From: Alkalihalobacillus sp. BA299
Lineage (GTDB): Bacteria > Bacillota > Bacilli > Bacillales > Bacillaceae_F
NCBI RefSeq assembly: GCF_017745675.1
Contig: NZ_JAFLJM010000006.1
Span: forward strand, 124,001-188,000
DNA: 64,000 nucleotides
Direction of reading: 5' to 3'
Shown: piece by piece, positions 1-6,945 of the stretch
Layout of the letters: every line of letters starts with the position of its first letter
How positions within the stretch are numbered: the first letter of the stretch is position 1
The notes under the pieces: model-generated
Seen by the model: the letters and a program-made list of their open reading frames with translations, nothing else
Told to the model about the DNA's origin: nothing
Databases searched by the model: none
Program-made: the position numbers and the translations under genes

Positions 1-17
1 GAGGGAGGAGATCGCAA

Positions 18-1223
18 ATGGAAAACAAAATGACGAAAGCACAGATGGGAACGAAAGCAGTTTGGGCTGGGGAGAAAGACTATCTTGTTCACGGGGCCAC
101 ACAAGTCCCTGTCATACCGAGCGTCGCTTACAACTATGATGATATGGATGAGTGGTATGAGGTTGCTGTTGGACGAAAAAAAGGACATATATATGGAAGA
201 AACACTAATCCTACAGTGCAAGCCTTTGAAGACAAATTAAAGAATCTAGAAGGAGCGACAGTGGCAACAAGCTTTTCAACAGGAATGGCTGCGATTAGTA
301 ATACTCTATATACGTTTTTACGGCCAGGTGATCGAGTTGTTACGATTAAAGACACGTACGGCGGCACGAATAAAATTTTTACTGAGTTTTTACCGCAAAT
401 GAACGTTGAAATTACGTTTTGTGAAACGGGCAACCACGAACATATTGAAACCGAAGTCGCCAAAGGTTGCAAAATTTTATATTTAGAAACACCAACGAAC
501 CCAACGGTAAAAATTACGGACATTGAGCAAATGGCGAAAGCTGGTCATGAAGCAGGGGCACTTGTTATTGTCGACAATACGTTTGCCACCCCATTAAACC
601 AACAACCTCTAAAGCTTGGCGCTGATATCGTTATTCATAGCGCTACGAAGTTTCTCGGTGGCCACGCGGACGCATTAGGTGGAGTGGCGTGCAGTAATAA
701 TGAAGAATATATCGAAAAAATCTATCATTATCGCGAAATTAATGGCGCAACGATGGACCCGTGGGCTGCCTACCTCATTTTAAGAGGGATGAAAACACTA
801 GAGCTTCGCGTTCGTCGGCAAGAAGAAAATGCATTAAAGCTAGCAAACTATTTAAAATCGGAGGAAATGGTTGAATCCGTTTTCTATCCTGGACTTGAGG
901 AACATCCAAACCATGAAATTGCTAAAAAACAAATGGTTGGCTTTGGCGGTATGTTAAGCTTTGCTGTTAAAGGTGGAATGGAAACAGTAAAAGAACTTTT
1001 GCCTAATCTCACATTTGCTCACCGGGCCGCTAACTTAGGAGCAGTTGAAACGACAGTCGGTCCAGCGAGAACGACGAGTCATGTGGAATGCACACCAGAA
1101 GAACGAAAAGCGATGGGGATTCCAGAAGGGCTAATCCGTGTTTCGTGTGGAATTGAAAATGCTGAAGATATTATCAACGATTTTAAAGAAGCCTTTACGT
1201 ACGTAAAAGAGGCAGTTCGCTAA
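18..1223 (+). CDS. Cys/Met metabolism PLP-dependent enzyme (cystathionine gamma-synthase / gamma-lyase family)
   Basis: A 401-aa fold-type I PLP enzyme of the trans-sulfuration family, close to the usual 380-400 aa. The PLP-lysine motif SATKFLGGH (near residue 211), the substrate-loop motif YGRNTNPT and VIVDNTFATP are visible. Members act on C4 amino acids such as O-acyl-homoserine, cystathionine or methionine; the sequence alone does not separate synthase from gamma-lyase. The ATG has a strong GGAGGAG site 7 bases upstream. A homoserine dehydrogenase gene follows 24 bp downstream, so both probably act on homoserine-derived compounds in one operon (inference). Confidence 0.85.
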   Translation: MENKMTKAQMGTKAVWAGEKDYLVHGATQVPVIPSVAYNYDDMDEWYEVAVGRKKGHIYGRNTNPTVQAFEDKLKNLEGATVATSFSTGMAAISNTLYTFLRPGDRVVTIKDTYGGTNKIFTEFLPQMNVEITFCETGNHEHIETEVAKGCKILYLETPTNPTVKITDIEQMAKAGHEAGALVIVDNTFATPLNQQPLKLGADIVIHSATKFLGGHADALGGVACSNNEEYIEKIYHYREINGATMDPWAAYLILRGMKTLELRVRRQEENALKLANYLKSEEMVESVFYPGLEEHPNHEIAKKQMVGFGGMLSFAVKGGMETVKELLPNLTFAHRAANLGAVETTVGPARTTSHVECTPEERKAMGIPEGLIRVSCGIENAEDIINDFKEAFTYVKEAVR

Positions 1224-1247
1224 CCATTTCAAAAGGAGGCGAGGGTT

Positions 1248-2285
1248 TTGCAAAAACTAGCATTATTAGGGTTTGGCACCGTCGGCCAAGGATTAGCGGA
1301 AATTTTACTTCAAAAAAAAGCTGCATTAAAAGCTGAAACGGGTTGGGAAGGGCAGATCGTTGCCATCTCAGATATGATGAAAGGATCCATTTACGATCCA
1401 AATGGTCTCGACCTAGAAAAAGCATTATCGATAGTTAAAAAGACGGGGACACTTGATGATTATCCAGATAGTGAAGCACTTATCCGTGATTTAGACAGCT
1501 TTGAAACGATTGAACAGACGAATGCCGATACAATTGTGGAAGTAACATTTACCGATGTAAAAACAGGCCAGCCAGCGATCGATCATTGTAAAGCAGCATT
1601 TGCAGCAGGTAAGCATGTCGTGATGAGTAATAAAGGACCTGTTGCCCTTGCTTATAAAGACCTCTCACAATTAGCAAAACAACACGGTGTCAGGTGGGGC
1701 TTTGAAGGAACGGTGATGAGTGGTACACCTGCACTTAGAATGCCACTCACGGCTCTCGCTGGAAATGACATTAAAGAAATCTCAGGCATTTTAAATGGAA
1801 CGACGAACTATATGCTACTCAGAATGGAAGAAGGGCTTTCCTATGAAGAAGCGTTAACAGAAGCTCAAAGCTTAGGCTATGCAGAAGCAGATCCAACGAG
1901 TGATGTAGAGGGCTTTGACGCGCGATATAAGATTGTTATCCTTGCCAATACGGTCATGAATGCGGCGTTAAAAGTCGAAGATGTCGCATGTGATGGAATT
2001 ACTCAAATTACTCCGTATGATATTAAAAAAGCGCAAGAACAAGGAAAGCGCTGGAAGCTCATCGCACGAGTACGGAAGGAAGATGGAGATGTTAAGGCAT
2101 CCGTTCAACCTGAAATGATAGATAAATCGCATCCATTAGCTCAGGTTCAAGGTGTTTTAAATGCCGTTTCATTTAACTGTGATTTAGCTGGGAACATCAC
2201 GTTATCAGGTCCAGGAGCTGGGCGAACAGAAACAGGGTATTCGTTATTAATTGATCTTTTGAACATTTACAGAAACCATATATAA
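1248..2285 (+). CDS. Short homoserine dehydrogenase without ACT domain
   Basis: A 345-aa protein with the NAD(P)-binding start LGFGTVGQG and the homoserine dehydrogenase motifs GTVMSGTPALRMP, ILNGTTNYML and ADPTSDVEGFDARYK; the last contains the conserved Asp and Lys region. The family interconverts aspartate semialdehyde and homoserine. B. subtilis Hom is about 430 aa because of a C-terminal ACT regulatory domain; that domain is absent here, so feedback control by threonine is unlikely. The start is TTG, chosen because AAGGAGG lies 9 bases upstream. Its place behind a trans-sulfuration enzyme and before an aldehyde dehydrogenase suggests a specialised rather than housekeeping copy. Confidence 0.85.
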   Translation: MQKLALLGFGTVGQGLAEILLQKKAALKAETGWEGQIVAISDMMKGSIYDPNGLDLEKALSIVKKTGTLDDYPDSEALIRDLDSFETIEQTNADTIVEVTFTDVKTGQPAIDHCKAAFAAGKHVVMSNKGPVALAYKDLSQLAKQHGVRWGFEGTVMSGTPALRMPLTALAGNDIKEISGILNGTTNYMLLRMEEGLSYEEALTEAQSLGYAEADPTSDVEGFDARYKIVILANTVMNAALKVEDVACDGITQITPYDIKKAQEQGKRWKLIARVRKEDGDVKASVQPEMIDKSHPLAQVQGVLNAVSFNCDLAGNITLSGPGAGRTETGYSLLIDLLNIYRNHI

Positions 2286-2300
2286 CTTGAAATGGTTGTT

Positions 2301-2326
2301 GAGATGGAGCTTTGGTTCTCCATCTC
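2301..2326 (+). other. Inverted repeat between hom-like and aldehyde dehydrogenase genes
   Basis: Perfect 9-bp stem GAGATGGAG / CTCCATCTC with an 8-base loop. No T-tract follows, so it is a poor terminator; it may stabilise the upstream mRNA or partly reduce readthrough into the next gene. Confidence 0.5.
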
Positions 2327-2397
2327 ACTGCGGACTTAATAAAAGGGACAAACCGGAAGATAAAAACTTTTAGCTAAAATGAAAGGTGGGAAAGCCA

Positions 2398-3831
2398 ATG
2401 AAAGTACGAGTGGCACAACGGAAAATGTTTCTCGCCGGAAAGTGGGTGGACCGAGACAGGACGATTACAGTAACGAATCCAGGAAACAATGAAGCGATTG
2501 CTACCGTTCCAGCAGCGACTAAAGAAGATATGCTTGAAGCGATCCATGCCGCGAAACGAGGAGCTGAAATTTCAGCAAAGCTACCTGTTTTTAGAAGAAT
2601 AGAGATTATCCAAAGTGCGGCATCATATATCGAGGAGGAAAAAGAGGATTTTGCGGTTACCATTGCTCTAGAAGGAAGTAAGACGATTCGCGAAGCACGT
2701 AAAGAAGTAGAACGATGCATCCAAACGTTGCGAATTAGTGCAGAAGAAGGTCGTAGACTAGAAGGAAAGACCATTCCCTTTGATCAAAGTAGTGGAAATG
2801 AAAACCGCTTAGGATATTACTCTCTTTTTCCAATCGGGATTATTGGAGCGATTACGCCATTTAATGATCCACTTAACTTAGTTGCCCACAAAATCGGCCC
2901 TGCAATCGCATCAGGAAATGCCATTATCGTAAAGCCAGCGACCGTGACTCCGTTAAGCGCATTAAAACTAGCTGATGTTTTTTCACGAGCAGGACTTCCA
3001 AATGGCATACTATCAGTCATTACCGGTAGAGGAGGAGAAGTGGGGGACACACTTGTGACTCACCCTGATGTACGGATGATTTCATTTACTGGTGGATTAG
3101 AAACAGGGACGGAAATTGCGAACAAAGCAGGTCTCAAAAAAATCAGCATGGAATTAGGATCTAACTCTCCAGTGATCGTACTCAATGATGCTAACTTGAA
3201 ACACGCGGTTGAATCGACGGTTTCTGGTGCATTCTGGGCAGCTGGTCAAAATTGTCTAGGCGTTCAGCGAGTTTATATCGAGCAAGACAGCTATGAAGCA
3301 TTTACTAACCAATTTATTGAACAGACAAAAACGTATCGAACCGGCGATAAGCTGCTAGATAGTACAGACATGGGGCCATTAATCAATGAAAGAGAAGCCA
3401 TTCGTGTCGAAAAATTAGTCGAGGAAGCATTAAAGCAAGGGGCGAAGCTTGAATGTGGTGGTATTCGAGATGGGGCTTATTATGAGCCGACGGTATTAAC
3501 GAATGTTCCAACTGACGTAACAATTGCTAGGGAAGAAATATTCGGTCCCGTCGTTCTCCTCTTTTCCGTAGACAGTTTACAAGAGGCAATTGAAAAAGCG
3601 AATGACGTGAATTACGGATTACAAGCAGGCATTTTTACAAATCATCTACAAGCGGCCTTTGAAGCGATTCAACAGCTCAATGTCGGTGGGGTAATGGTGA
3701 ATGACAGCAGTGACTTCCGTATTGACAGTATGCCGTTTGGCGGTGTAAAAGGATCAGGACTAGGAAGGGAAGGAGTTAAACACGCTATTCAAGAAATGAC
3801 AGAACCAAAGGTCGTATGTTTTAATTTATAA
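2398..3831 (+). CDS. NAD(P)-dependent aldehyde dehydrogenase
   Basis: A 477-aa aldehyde dehydrogenase superfamily protein. Visible motifs are ITPFNDPLNLVAHK (cofactor region), SFTGGLETG, the general-base region MELGSNSP, the catalytic Cys in GAFWAAGQNCLG, and EEIFGPVV. Family members oxidise an aldehyde to the acid, or to an acyl-CoA. The ATG at 2398 is preferred over an in-frame GTG at 2386 because AAAGGTGG lies 9 bases before it. The substrate is unknown; the two upstream genes suggest an aldehyde derived from homoserine or a sulfur amino acid (inference). A strong terminator follows. Confidence 0.85.
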   Translation: MKVRVAQRKMFLAGKWVDRDRTITVTNPGNNEAIATVPAATKEDMLEAIHAAKRGAEISAKLPVFRRIEIIQSAASYIEEEKEDFAVTIALEGSKTIREARKEVERCIQTLRISAEEGRRLEGKTIPFDQSSGNENRLGYYSLFPIGIIGAITPFNDPLNLVAHKIGPAIASGNAIIVKPATVTPLSALKLADVFSRAGLPNGILSVITGRGGEVGDTLVTHPDVRMISFTGGLETGTEIANKAGLKKISMELGSNSPVIVLNDANLKHAVESTVSGAFWAAGQNCLGVQRVYIEQDSYEAFTNQFIEQTKTYRTGDKLLDSTDMGPLINEREAIRVEKLVEEALKQGAKLECGGIRDGAYYEPTVLTNVPTDVTIAREEIFGPVVLLFSVDSLQEAIEKANDVNYGLQAGIFTNHLQAAFEAIQQLNVGGVMVNDSSDFRIDSMPFGGVKGSGLGREGVKHAIQEMTEPKVVCFNL

Positions 3832-3844
3832 CCAAGCTAAATGT

Positions 3845-3882
3845 AGTGATAGGACAGATTCATTTTGTTCTATCACTTTTTT
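3845..3882 (+). terminator. Rho-independent terminator after the aldehyde dehydrogenase gene
   Basis: Stem AGTGATAGGACA / TGTTCTATCACT (12 bp with one G-U pair), 9-base loop, followed by six T. Confidence 0.85.
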
Positions 3883-4063
3883 GTTTACAAAAAAAGTGAT
3901 TCATCAAGCCTGGATACTACCTGCTAGATTAAAGGGGAAAAATATTTCAATATAATATTATTATTCAATAATACCTTAAATCTCTTCCTTAACTGGTCTT
4001 AAGAGGATGTTTTTTTAATAAGTTAGAAATAAAGAGTTAATGTAAGCGTTTTTAAGATCAGTC

Positions 4064-4079
4064 GTTCTTTATAAAGAAT
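4064..4079. promoter_or_regulatory. SinR-type operator 1 (PilZ/HTH operon, distal)
   Basis: GTTCTTTATAAAGAAT, one base off the perfect 16-bp palindrome shared by 13 sites in this window. The half-site fits the B. subtilis SinR motif GTTCTYT. It lies 64 bp upstream of the second site of the pair. Confidence 0.75.
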
Positions 4080-4127
4080 TACAGTACCTTTGTATCATTT
4101 ACTATAACGAACGTTTTATAATAAAAT

Positions 4128-4143
4128 ATTCTTTATAAAGAAC
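4128..4143. promoter_or_regulatory. SinR-type operator 2 (PilZ/HTH operon, proximal)
   Basis: ATTCTTTATAAAGAAC. It begins 5 bases after a candidate -10 box TATAAT at 4117-4122, so a bound repressor would cover the transcription start. No convincing -35 box is visible at 17 bp. Confidence 0.75.
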
Positions 4144-4180
4144 ATTGATGTTGTTGGGGGAGATGAAAGGAGGAAACATG

Positions 4181-4468
4181 ATGCAGGCGATTAATTTAGG
4201 TAGGCCGCTCCAGGCTGAATTACTAATTCACGTCGTGAAAGATAAAATAGTCAATTCGAAACGAACGAATGTAAAAGTAGTCGAATTTACAACAACATCA
4301 TTAGAATTTATTAGTTCTTTGCGCTTCCCAGTTTCAGAAGATGTAATATATAAATTAACGATAAAAATGTTTAGCAGAAATATTGAGGTATATGGGATGA
4401 TTTTAACGTCGATAAAAAGAGATCATTCCAACGATTATTATTATGAAATGAACTTCAAGGTGAGTTAA
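4181..4468 (+). CDS. Small PilZ-like domain protein
   Basis: A 95-aa protein whose pattern (TTSLEFISSLRFPVSED, a beta-rich middle, then YYYEMNFKV at the end) resembles a stand-alone PilZ domain. The canonical c-di-GMP signature RxxxR is not obvious, so it may not bind the nucleotide. Two adjacent ATGs (4178 and 4181) follow AAAGGAGG; the second gives the better spacing of 7. It lies behind two SinR-type operators and 48 bp before a SinR-like HTH gene, so it probably belongs to the biofilm/motility switch (inference). The family call is moderate. Confidence 0.55.
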   Translation: MQAINLGRPLQAELLIHVVKDKIVNSKRTNVKVVEFTTTSLEFISSLRFPVSEDVIYKLTIKMFSRNIEVYGMILTSIKRDHSNDYYYEMNFKVS

Positions 4469-4516
4469 TAACAACGAATCTGAAATGAAGACTAAAATAA
4501 AAAGGGTGAGGTACAT

Positions 4517-4747
4517 ATGAATGGGGGGAATATCCGAGAGTTACGAAAAAGGAAAGGAATGTCTTTAGATCGGCTCTCTGAGTTGTCAGGTATATCAAAG
4601 TCGTACCTAAGCTATATTGAACGCGGTTTGCAAACGAACCCAAGTATTTCTGTGCTAGAAAAAATGGCACAAGCTCTTGGGGTGGAACTCGTCTTTCTAA
4701 TTGAAGTCATGAATGCGCCAGAAGATAAATATCCCACCTCGATGTAA
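4517..4747 (+). CDS. Stand-alone SinR-like HTH domain protein (XRE family)
   Basis: A 76-aa protein that is almost only the DNA-binding half of SinR: IRELRKRKGMSLDRLSELSG, SKSYLSYIERGLQTNPSIS and LEKMAQALGVEL form the five-helix HTH_3 fold. The C-terminal SinI-like dimerisation domain of the full-length relative at 4825-5181 is missing. It could bind the same GTTCT sites without being captured by SinI, or compete with full-length SinR (inference). It follows the PilZ-like gene, behind tandem operators, which suggests autoregulation. Confidence 0.8.
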   Translation: MNGGNIRELRKRKGMSLDRLSELSGISKSYLSYIERGLQTNPSISVLEKMAQALGVELVFLIEVMNAPEDKYPTSM

Positions 4748-4766
4748 TGAGGTGAGATATTTTTTA
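4731..4766 (+). terminator. Terminator of the PilZ/HTH operon
   Basis: Stem ATCCCACCTC / GAGGTGAGAT (one mismatch) with an 8-base loop containing the stop codon, followed by a T-rich run at 4758-4765. It may also serve the converging minus-strand sinR-like gene. Confidence 0.7.
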
Positions 4767-4824
4767 TCTTTTAATTCTAATCGATAAAATGAAAAAAATC
4801 TAAACAGCTGGGAGATAATACAAG

Positions 4825-5181
4825 TTAATTATTGTTTTTACGCCATTTATTGAATTCTAAGTATTCACGGAATTGCTCTTTGCTCACACCAGACTCCATC
4901 GCTTCTTTTACTAACTCAACCCACGCAGAGTCTAAGTCATATTCTGTTGCAGCTTTCCTATCTTTATTTTCATTTAATAATGTTTCAACACTCACACCTA
5001 AAACTGAAGAAATCTTTTCCAGAAATTGAATGGAAGGATTAGATTGGATATTTCTTTCAATAGAACTTAAATAAGACTTTGCAACACCTGCAGATTCTGC
5101 TAATTCTGATAAAGATAAGCCTTTTTCTAATCGAAGTTTTTTGACTGTTTCACCGATCATCTGTATCGTTTCCTCTCTCAA
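4825..5181 (-). CDS. sinR: SinR-like biofilm repressor (HTH plus SinI-like C-terminal domain)
   Basis: A 118-aa protein, close to B. subtilis SinR (111 aa). Residues 9-63 are an XRE HTH (VKKLRLEKGLSLSELAESAG, KSYLSSIERNIQSNPSI, LEKISSVLGVSV). Residues 82-112 (LDSAWVELVKEAMESGVS, then KEQFREYLEF) match the hook that pairs with SinI. SinR represses matrix genes at GTTCTYT sites. A SinI-like gene lies directly upstream on the same strand (61 bp gap), as in the B. subtilis sinIR pair. The gap holds a promoter and a GTTCT palindrome, which suggests autorepression. Two further SinR-like proteins lie nearby, so true orthology is a best guess. Confidence 0.85.
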   Translation of the reverse strand: MREETIQMIGETVKKLRLEKGLSLSELAESAGVAKSYLSSIERNIQSNPSIQFLEKISSVLGVSVETLLNENKDRKAATEYDLDSAWVELVKEAMESGVSKEQFREYLEFNKWRKNNN

Positions 5182-5198
5182 CCTTTATACTTATAGGA

Positions 5199-5227
5199 AT
5201 TATAACAGTTTTAGGCGTGTTCTGTAA
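5199..5227 (-). promoter_or_regulatory. Candidate sigma-A promoter of the sinR-like gene
   Basis: On the minus strand, TTACAG (5222-5227), a 17-bp spacer, then TATAAT (5199-5204), 18 bp before the start codon. The -35 box sits inside operator 3. Confidence 0.6.
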
Positions 5228-5234
5228 ATAGAAC
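5219..5234. promoter_or_regulatory. SinR-type operator 3 (sinR-like gene)
   Basis: GTTCTGTAAATAGAAC, with perfect outer arms GTTCT/AGAAC, between the sinI-like and sinR-like genes and overlapping the -35 box of the latter. It fits negative autoregulation. Confidence 0.7.
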
Positions 5235-5241
5235 TGAGAGA

Positions 5242-5364
5242 TCATGTCTTTTTGCTTTCTTGAAGGTATTTTTTAACTTCTTCAATCGTTAAACCTAGAT
5301 TTTTAGCTTCTACCATTAAAGCCGTCCACTCTTTGTCTAAAACTTCGCACGTCTTAGTGTTCAT
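5242..5364 (-). CDS. sinI: SinI-like antirepressor 1
   Basis: A 40-aa ORF starting with ATG behind GGGAGGTAAT. The core LDKEWTALMVEAKNLGLTI, followed by EEVKKYL, matches the SinI/SinR interaction helix-hook (B. subtilis SinI: LDQEWVELMVEAK, then PEEIRKYL). SinI binds SinR and frees matrix promoters. It lies directly upstream of the full-length sinR-like gene in the same orientation, the classical sinIR arrangement. It lacks the longer C-terminal tail of B. subtilis SinI. Spo0A-box-like sites lie about 200 bp upstream. Confidence 0.85.
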   Translation of the reverse strand: MNTKTCEVLDKEWTALMVEAKNLGLTIEEVKKYLQESKKT

Positions 5365-5562
5365 AATATTACCTCCCAGTTCCATTACACAGTATTATCT
5401 TTCAATTGGCTGTATGACATTAGTATATTTATCACATTGGATTTAATGACTAGATGTGAATTTGCGACTATATTTATTTAAGACATCTTAATCATATATA
5501 AAAATGTTAAAAACTTTTAGTTACTGAAGTCATAATTATAGTAATTTTTCTAAAAAATTCCA

Positions 5563-5579
5563 TTCGACATTGTTCTACA
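5563..5579 (-). promoter_or_regulatory. Tandem Spo0A-box-like sites upstream of sinI-like 1
   Basis: Reading the minus strand, TGTCGAA (5563-5569, exact 0A box) and TGTAGAA (5573-5579, one mismatch) are 10 bp apart, on the same helix face. A further TGTAGAA lies at 5685-5691. In B. subtilis sinI is activated by Spo0A~P. The rest of the 5365-5850 gap is AT-rich with no other feature that I can support. Confidence 0.5.
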
Positions 5580-5850
5580 AAACGCTTGAACACCTACTAT
5601 AAAGATCCTACGTCAATTTTTATAGCCAGAAAGTGTGTTTAATAGGAGATAATTTCCGTAAAAATCTACTAAAAAAGGAAAAAATTCTACAAGCTTTATG
5701 TAGGTAAAAAGACGGTGTGACTAGTCAAATATACCTGCAATCTAGATGGCAGTAATCGTGTAAATTATAGATACGAAGCATTTTTCCTTTTTAAATGATA
5801 TAAGGTATTTTGATATAAGACTATATTCGTATCTTTTCTTTGTTGCTACA

Positions 5851-6006
5851 TTACAGGGGCTTGTTTTTCTCCTTGTTAGGATTAAATTGGTCTAAATACA
5901 ATTGAATTTCACTTGGTTCAAAGCCAAGCTCTCTTGCGTGTTTCATAAGTAAAACCCATTCAAGGTCTAGTTTCACTTCTTCATGATTTGACTGGGAGCG
6001 ATCCAT
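5851..6006 (-). CDS. SinI-like antirepressor 2
   Basis: A 51-aa ORF with ATG behind GGAGGTAACGAT. The core LDLEWVLLMKHARELGFEPS, followed by EIQLYL, is the SinI/SinR interaction motif, here alone and without an HTH domain. It is probably a second antirepressor for one of the SinR-like proteins. It has its own promoter with an operator-type palindrome over the -10 box, so SinR may repress its own antagonist (inference). Confidence 0.8.
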   Translation of the reverse strand: MDRSQSNHEEVKLDLEWVLLMKHARELGFEPSEIQLYLDQFNPNKEKNKPL

Positions 6007-6055
6007 ATCGTTACCTCCATTACATTATCCAAAAAATTCAAATAACCCAATATAC

Positions 6056-6071
6056 GTTCATTATATAGAAC
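6056..6071. promoter_or_regulatory. SinR-type operator 4 (sinI-like 2)
   Basis: GTTCATTATATAGAAC. On the minus strand it contains the -10 box TATAAT of the sinI-like 2 promoter. Confidence 0.6.
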
Positions 6072-6087
6072 ATATAATTAAAATCAA
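6060..6087 (-). promoter_or_regulatory. Candidate promoter of sinI-like 2
   Basis: Minus strand TTGATT (6082-6087), 16-bp spacer, TATAAT (6060-6065); the -10 box is embedded in operator 4. Confidence 0.5.
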
Positions 6088-6206
6088 TAGTAAACAAAAT
6101 ATTAATTACAGTTAACTAGATTTTAATGTTTTGTGTTCGTTTTAAAGCCCATAAGTCAAAAAAACAGTCAATATAAGTGTGTATAGTATTGATTATATTA
6201 CTTGTG

Positions 6207-6222
6207 GTTCTATAAAAAGAAC
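6207..6222. promoter_or_regulatory. SinR-type operator 5 (divergent gap)
   Basis: GTTCTATAAAAAGAAC in the gap between sinI-like 2 (minus) and the regulator at 6376 (plus), 97 bp before operator 6. Confidence 0.65.
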
Positions 6223-6303
6223 TAATGGTTGGATAAATAGAAAAAAATTTTGTTTTCATATTGTTCATTTTGACAATTGATGATATAGTTGTTTACGAAA
6301 GTT

Positions 6304-6319
6304 GTTCTTTTTAGTGAAC
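6304..6319. promoter_or_regulatory. SinR-type operator 6 (upstream of the 6376 regulator)
   Basis: GTTCTTTTTAGTGAAC, 57 bp before the start codon. A TTGACA lies at 6270-6275, but the -10 at the right spacing (TTACGA) is weak, so the promoter is not defined. Confidence 0.6.
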
Positions 6320-6375
6320 GTAATGATTAAAATAGTATTAAACATTATATTAAGTAATACTGAGGTGAAAAGGTA

Positions 6376-6747
6376 TTGAATTATATTGGTGAGAGAATTA
6401 AAGATTTAAGACTGAAACATGGCATGACTCTAAAAGAGTTAGGAGATGCAATTGAATTTAATTATAGTAATTTATCAAAAATAGAAAGAGGAAACCGCAA
6501 GCCTGCAATTGAAGTTTTAGAAAGTCTTTCAAAATATTTTAAAATTGACATATCCTATTTTTTTAATGGACATATAAGGTTACATAATGATGGAAAGACA
6601 GATGATAATCAATTGATTTACTTAACAGAAGAAATGAAACGGAAAAATATAAGCTTAGAAGAATTAAAAGAAATGATTCGAGAACTCGATCAGTCAAAGA
6701 ATTCGGGATCGAACAACTATATGAATAAGTTTTCTGATAATGATTAA
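6376..6747 (+). CDS. XRE-family regulator, SinR-like, with a different C-terminal tail
   Basis: A 123-aa protein starting at TTG behind GAGGTGAAAAGG. Residues 5-60 form an HTH (IKDLRLKHGMTLKELGDAIE, NYSNLSKIERGNRKPAIEV, LESLSKYFKIDI). The tail contains YLTEEMKRKNISLEELKEMI, a two-helix element that resembles the SinI/SinR hook only loosely. It lies just before the eps promoter, in the position of a dedicated eps regulator. Its gene carries operator-like sites upstream, so it may be a target, a co-regulator or the true eps repressor; the sequence does not decide. Confidence 0.75.
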   Translation: MNYIGERIKDLRLKHGMTLKELGDAIEFNYSNLSKIERGNRKPAIEVLESLSKYFKIDISYFFNGHIRLHNDGKTDDNQLIYLTEEMKRKNISLEELKEMIRELDQSKNSGSNNYMNKFSDND

Positions 6748-6754
6748 TTTTCTA

Positions 6755-6783
6755 TTGACATGTTCTTTATAAAGAACTAAAAT
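6755..6783 (+). promoter_or_regulatory. Promoter of the eps-type operon
   Basis: TTGACA (6755-6760), 17-bp spacer, TAAAAT (6778-6783): a near-consensus sigma-A promoter. The 16-bp GTTCT palindrome fills the spacer, so a bound repressor and RNA polymerase would exclude each other. The leader to the first start codon is about 155 bases. Confidence 0.8.
6762..6777. promoter_or_regulatory. SinR-type operator 7 (eps promoter)
   Basis: GTTCTTTATAAAGAAC, a perfect palindrome placed exactly between the -35 and -10 boxes of the eps promoter. Confidence 0.85.
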
Positions 6784-6886
6784 GACACTATAAATATTTT
6801 CCAAACTGAACAATTTGTTGTTTTAACTAAGAATCGAATGGTGGGTCTTAGAAATTAAAGATTCGGGAGTTTTTTTTGGTCACGTC

Positions 6887-6902
6887 GTTCTTTAAAAAGA
6901 AC
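6887..6902. promoter_or_regulatory. SinR-type operator 8 (eps leader)
   Basis: GTTCTTTAAAAAGAAC, 125 bp downstream of operator 7 and 44 bp before the epsA-like start. It could act as a roadblock or as the second site of a bridged pair. Confidence 0.75.
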
Positions 6903-6945
6903 ATCATTGATATATTCAAATATTCATGTCTTGGTGGAGGATGAT

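Noticed and set aside
6801..6880. Attenuator in the eps leader
   Set aside because: GAATC/GATTC and CTAAGA/TCTTAG can pair before a T-run near 6870, but the stems are short and compete; support is too weak to list as a terminator.
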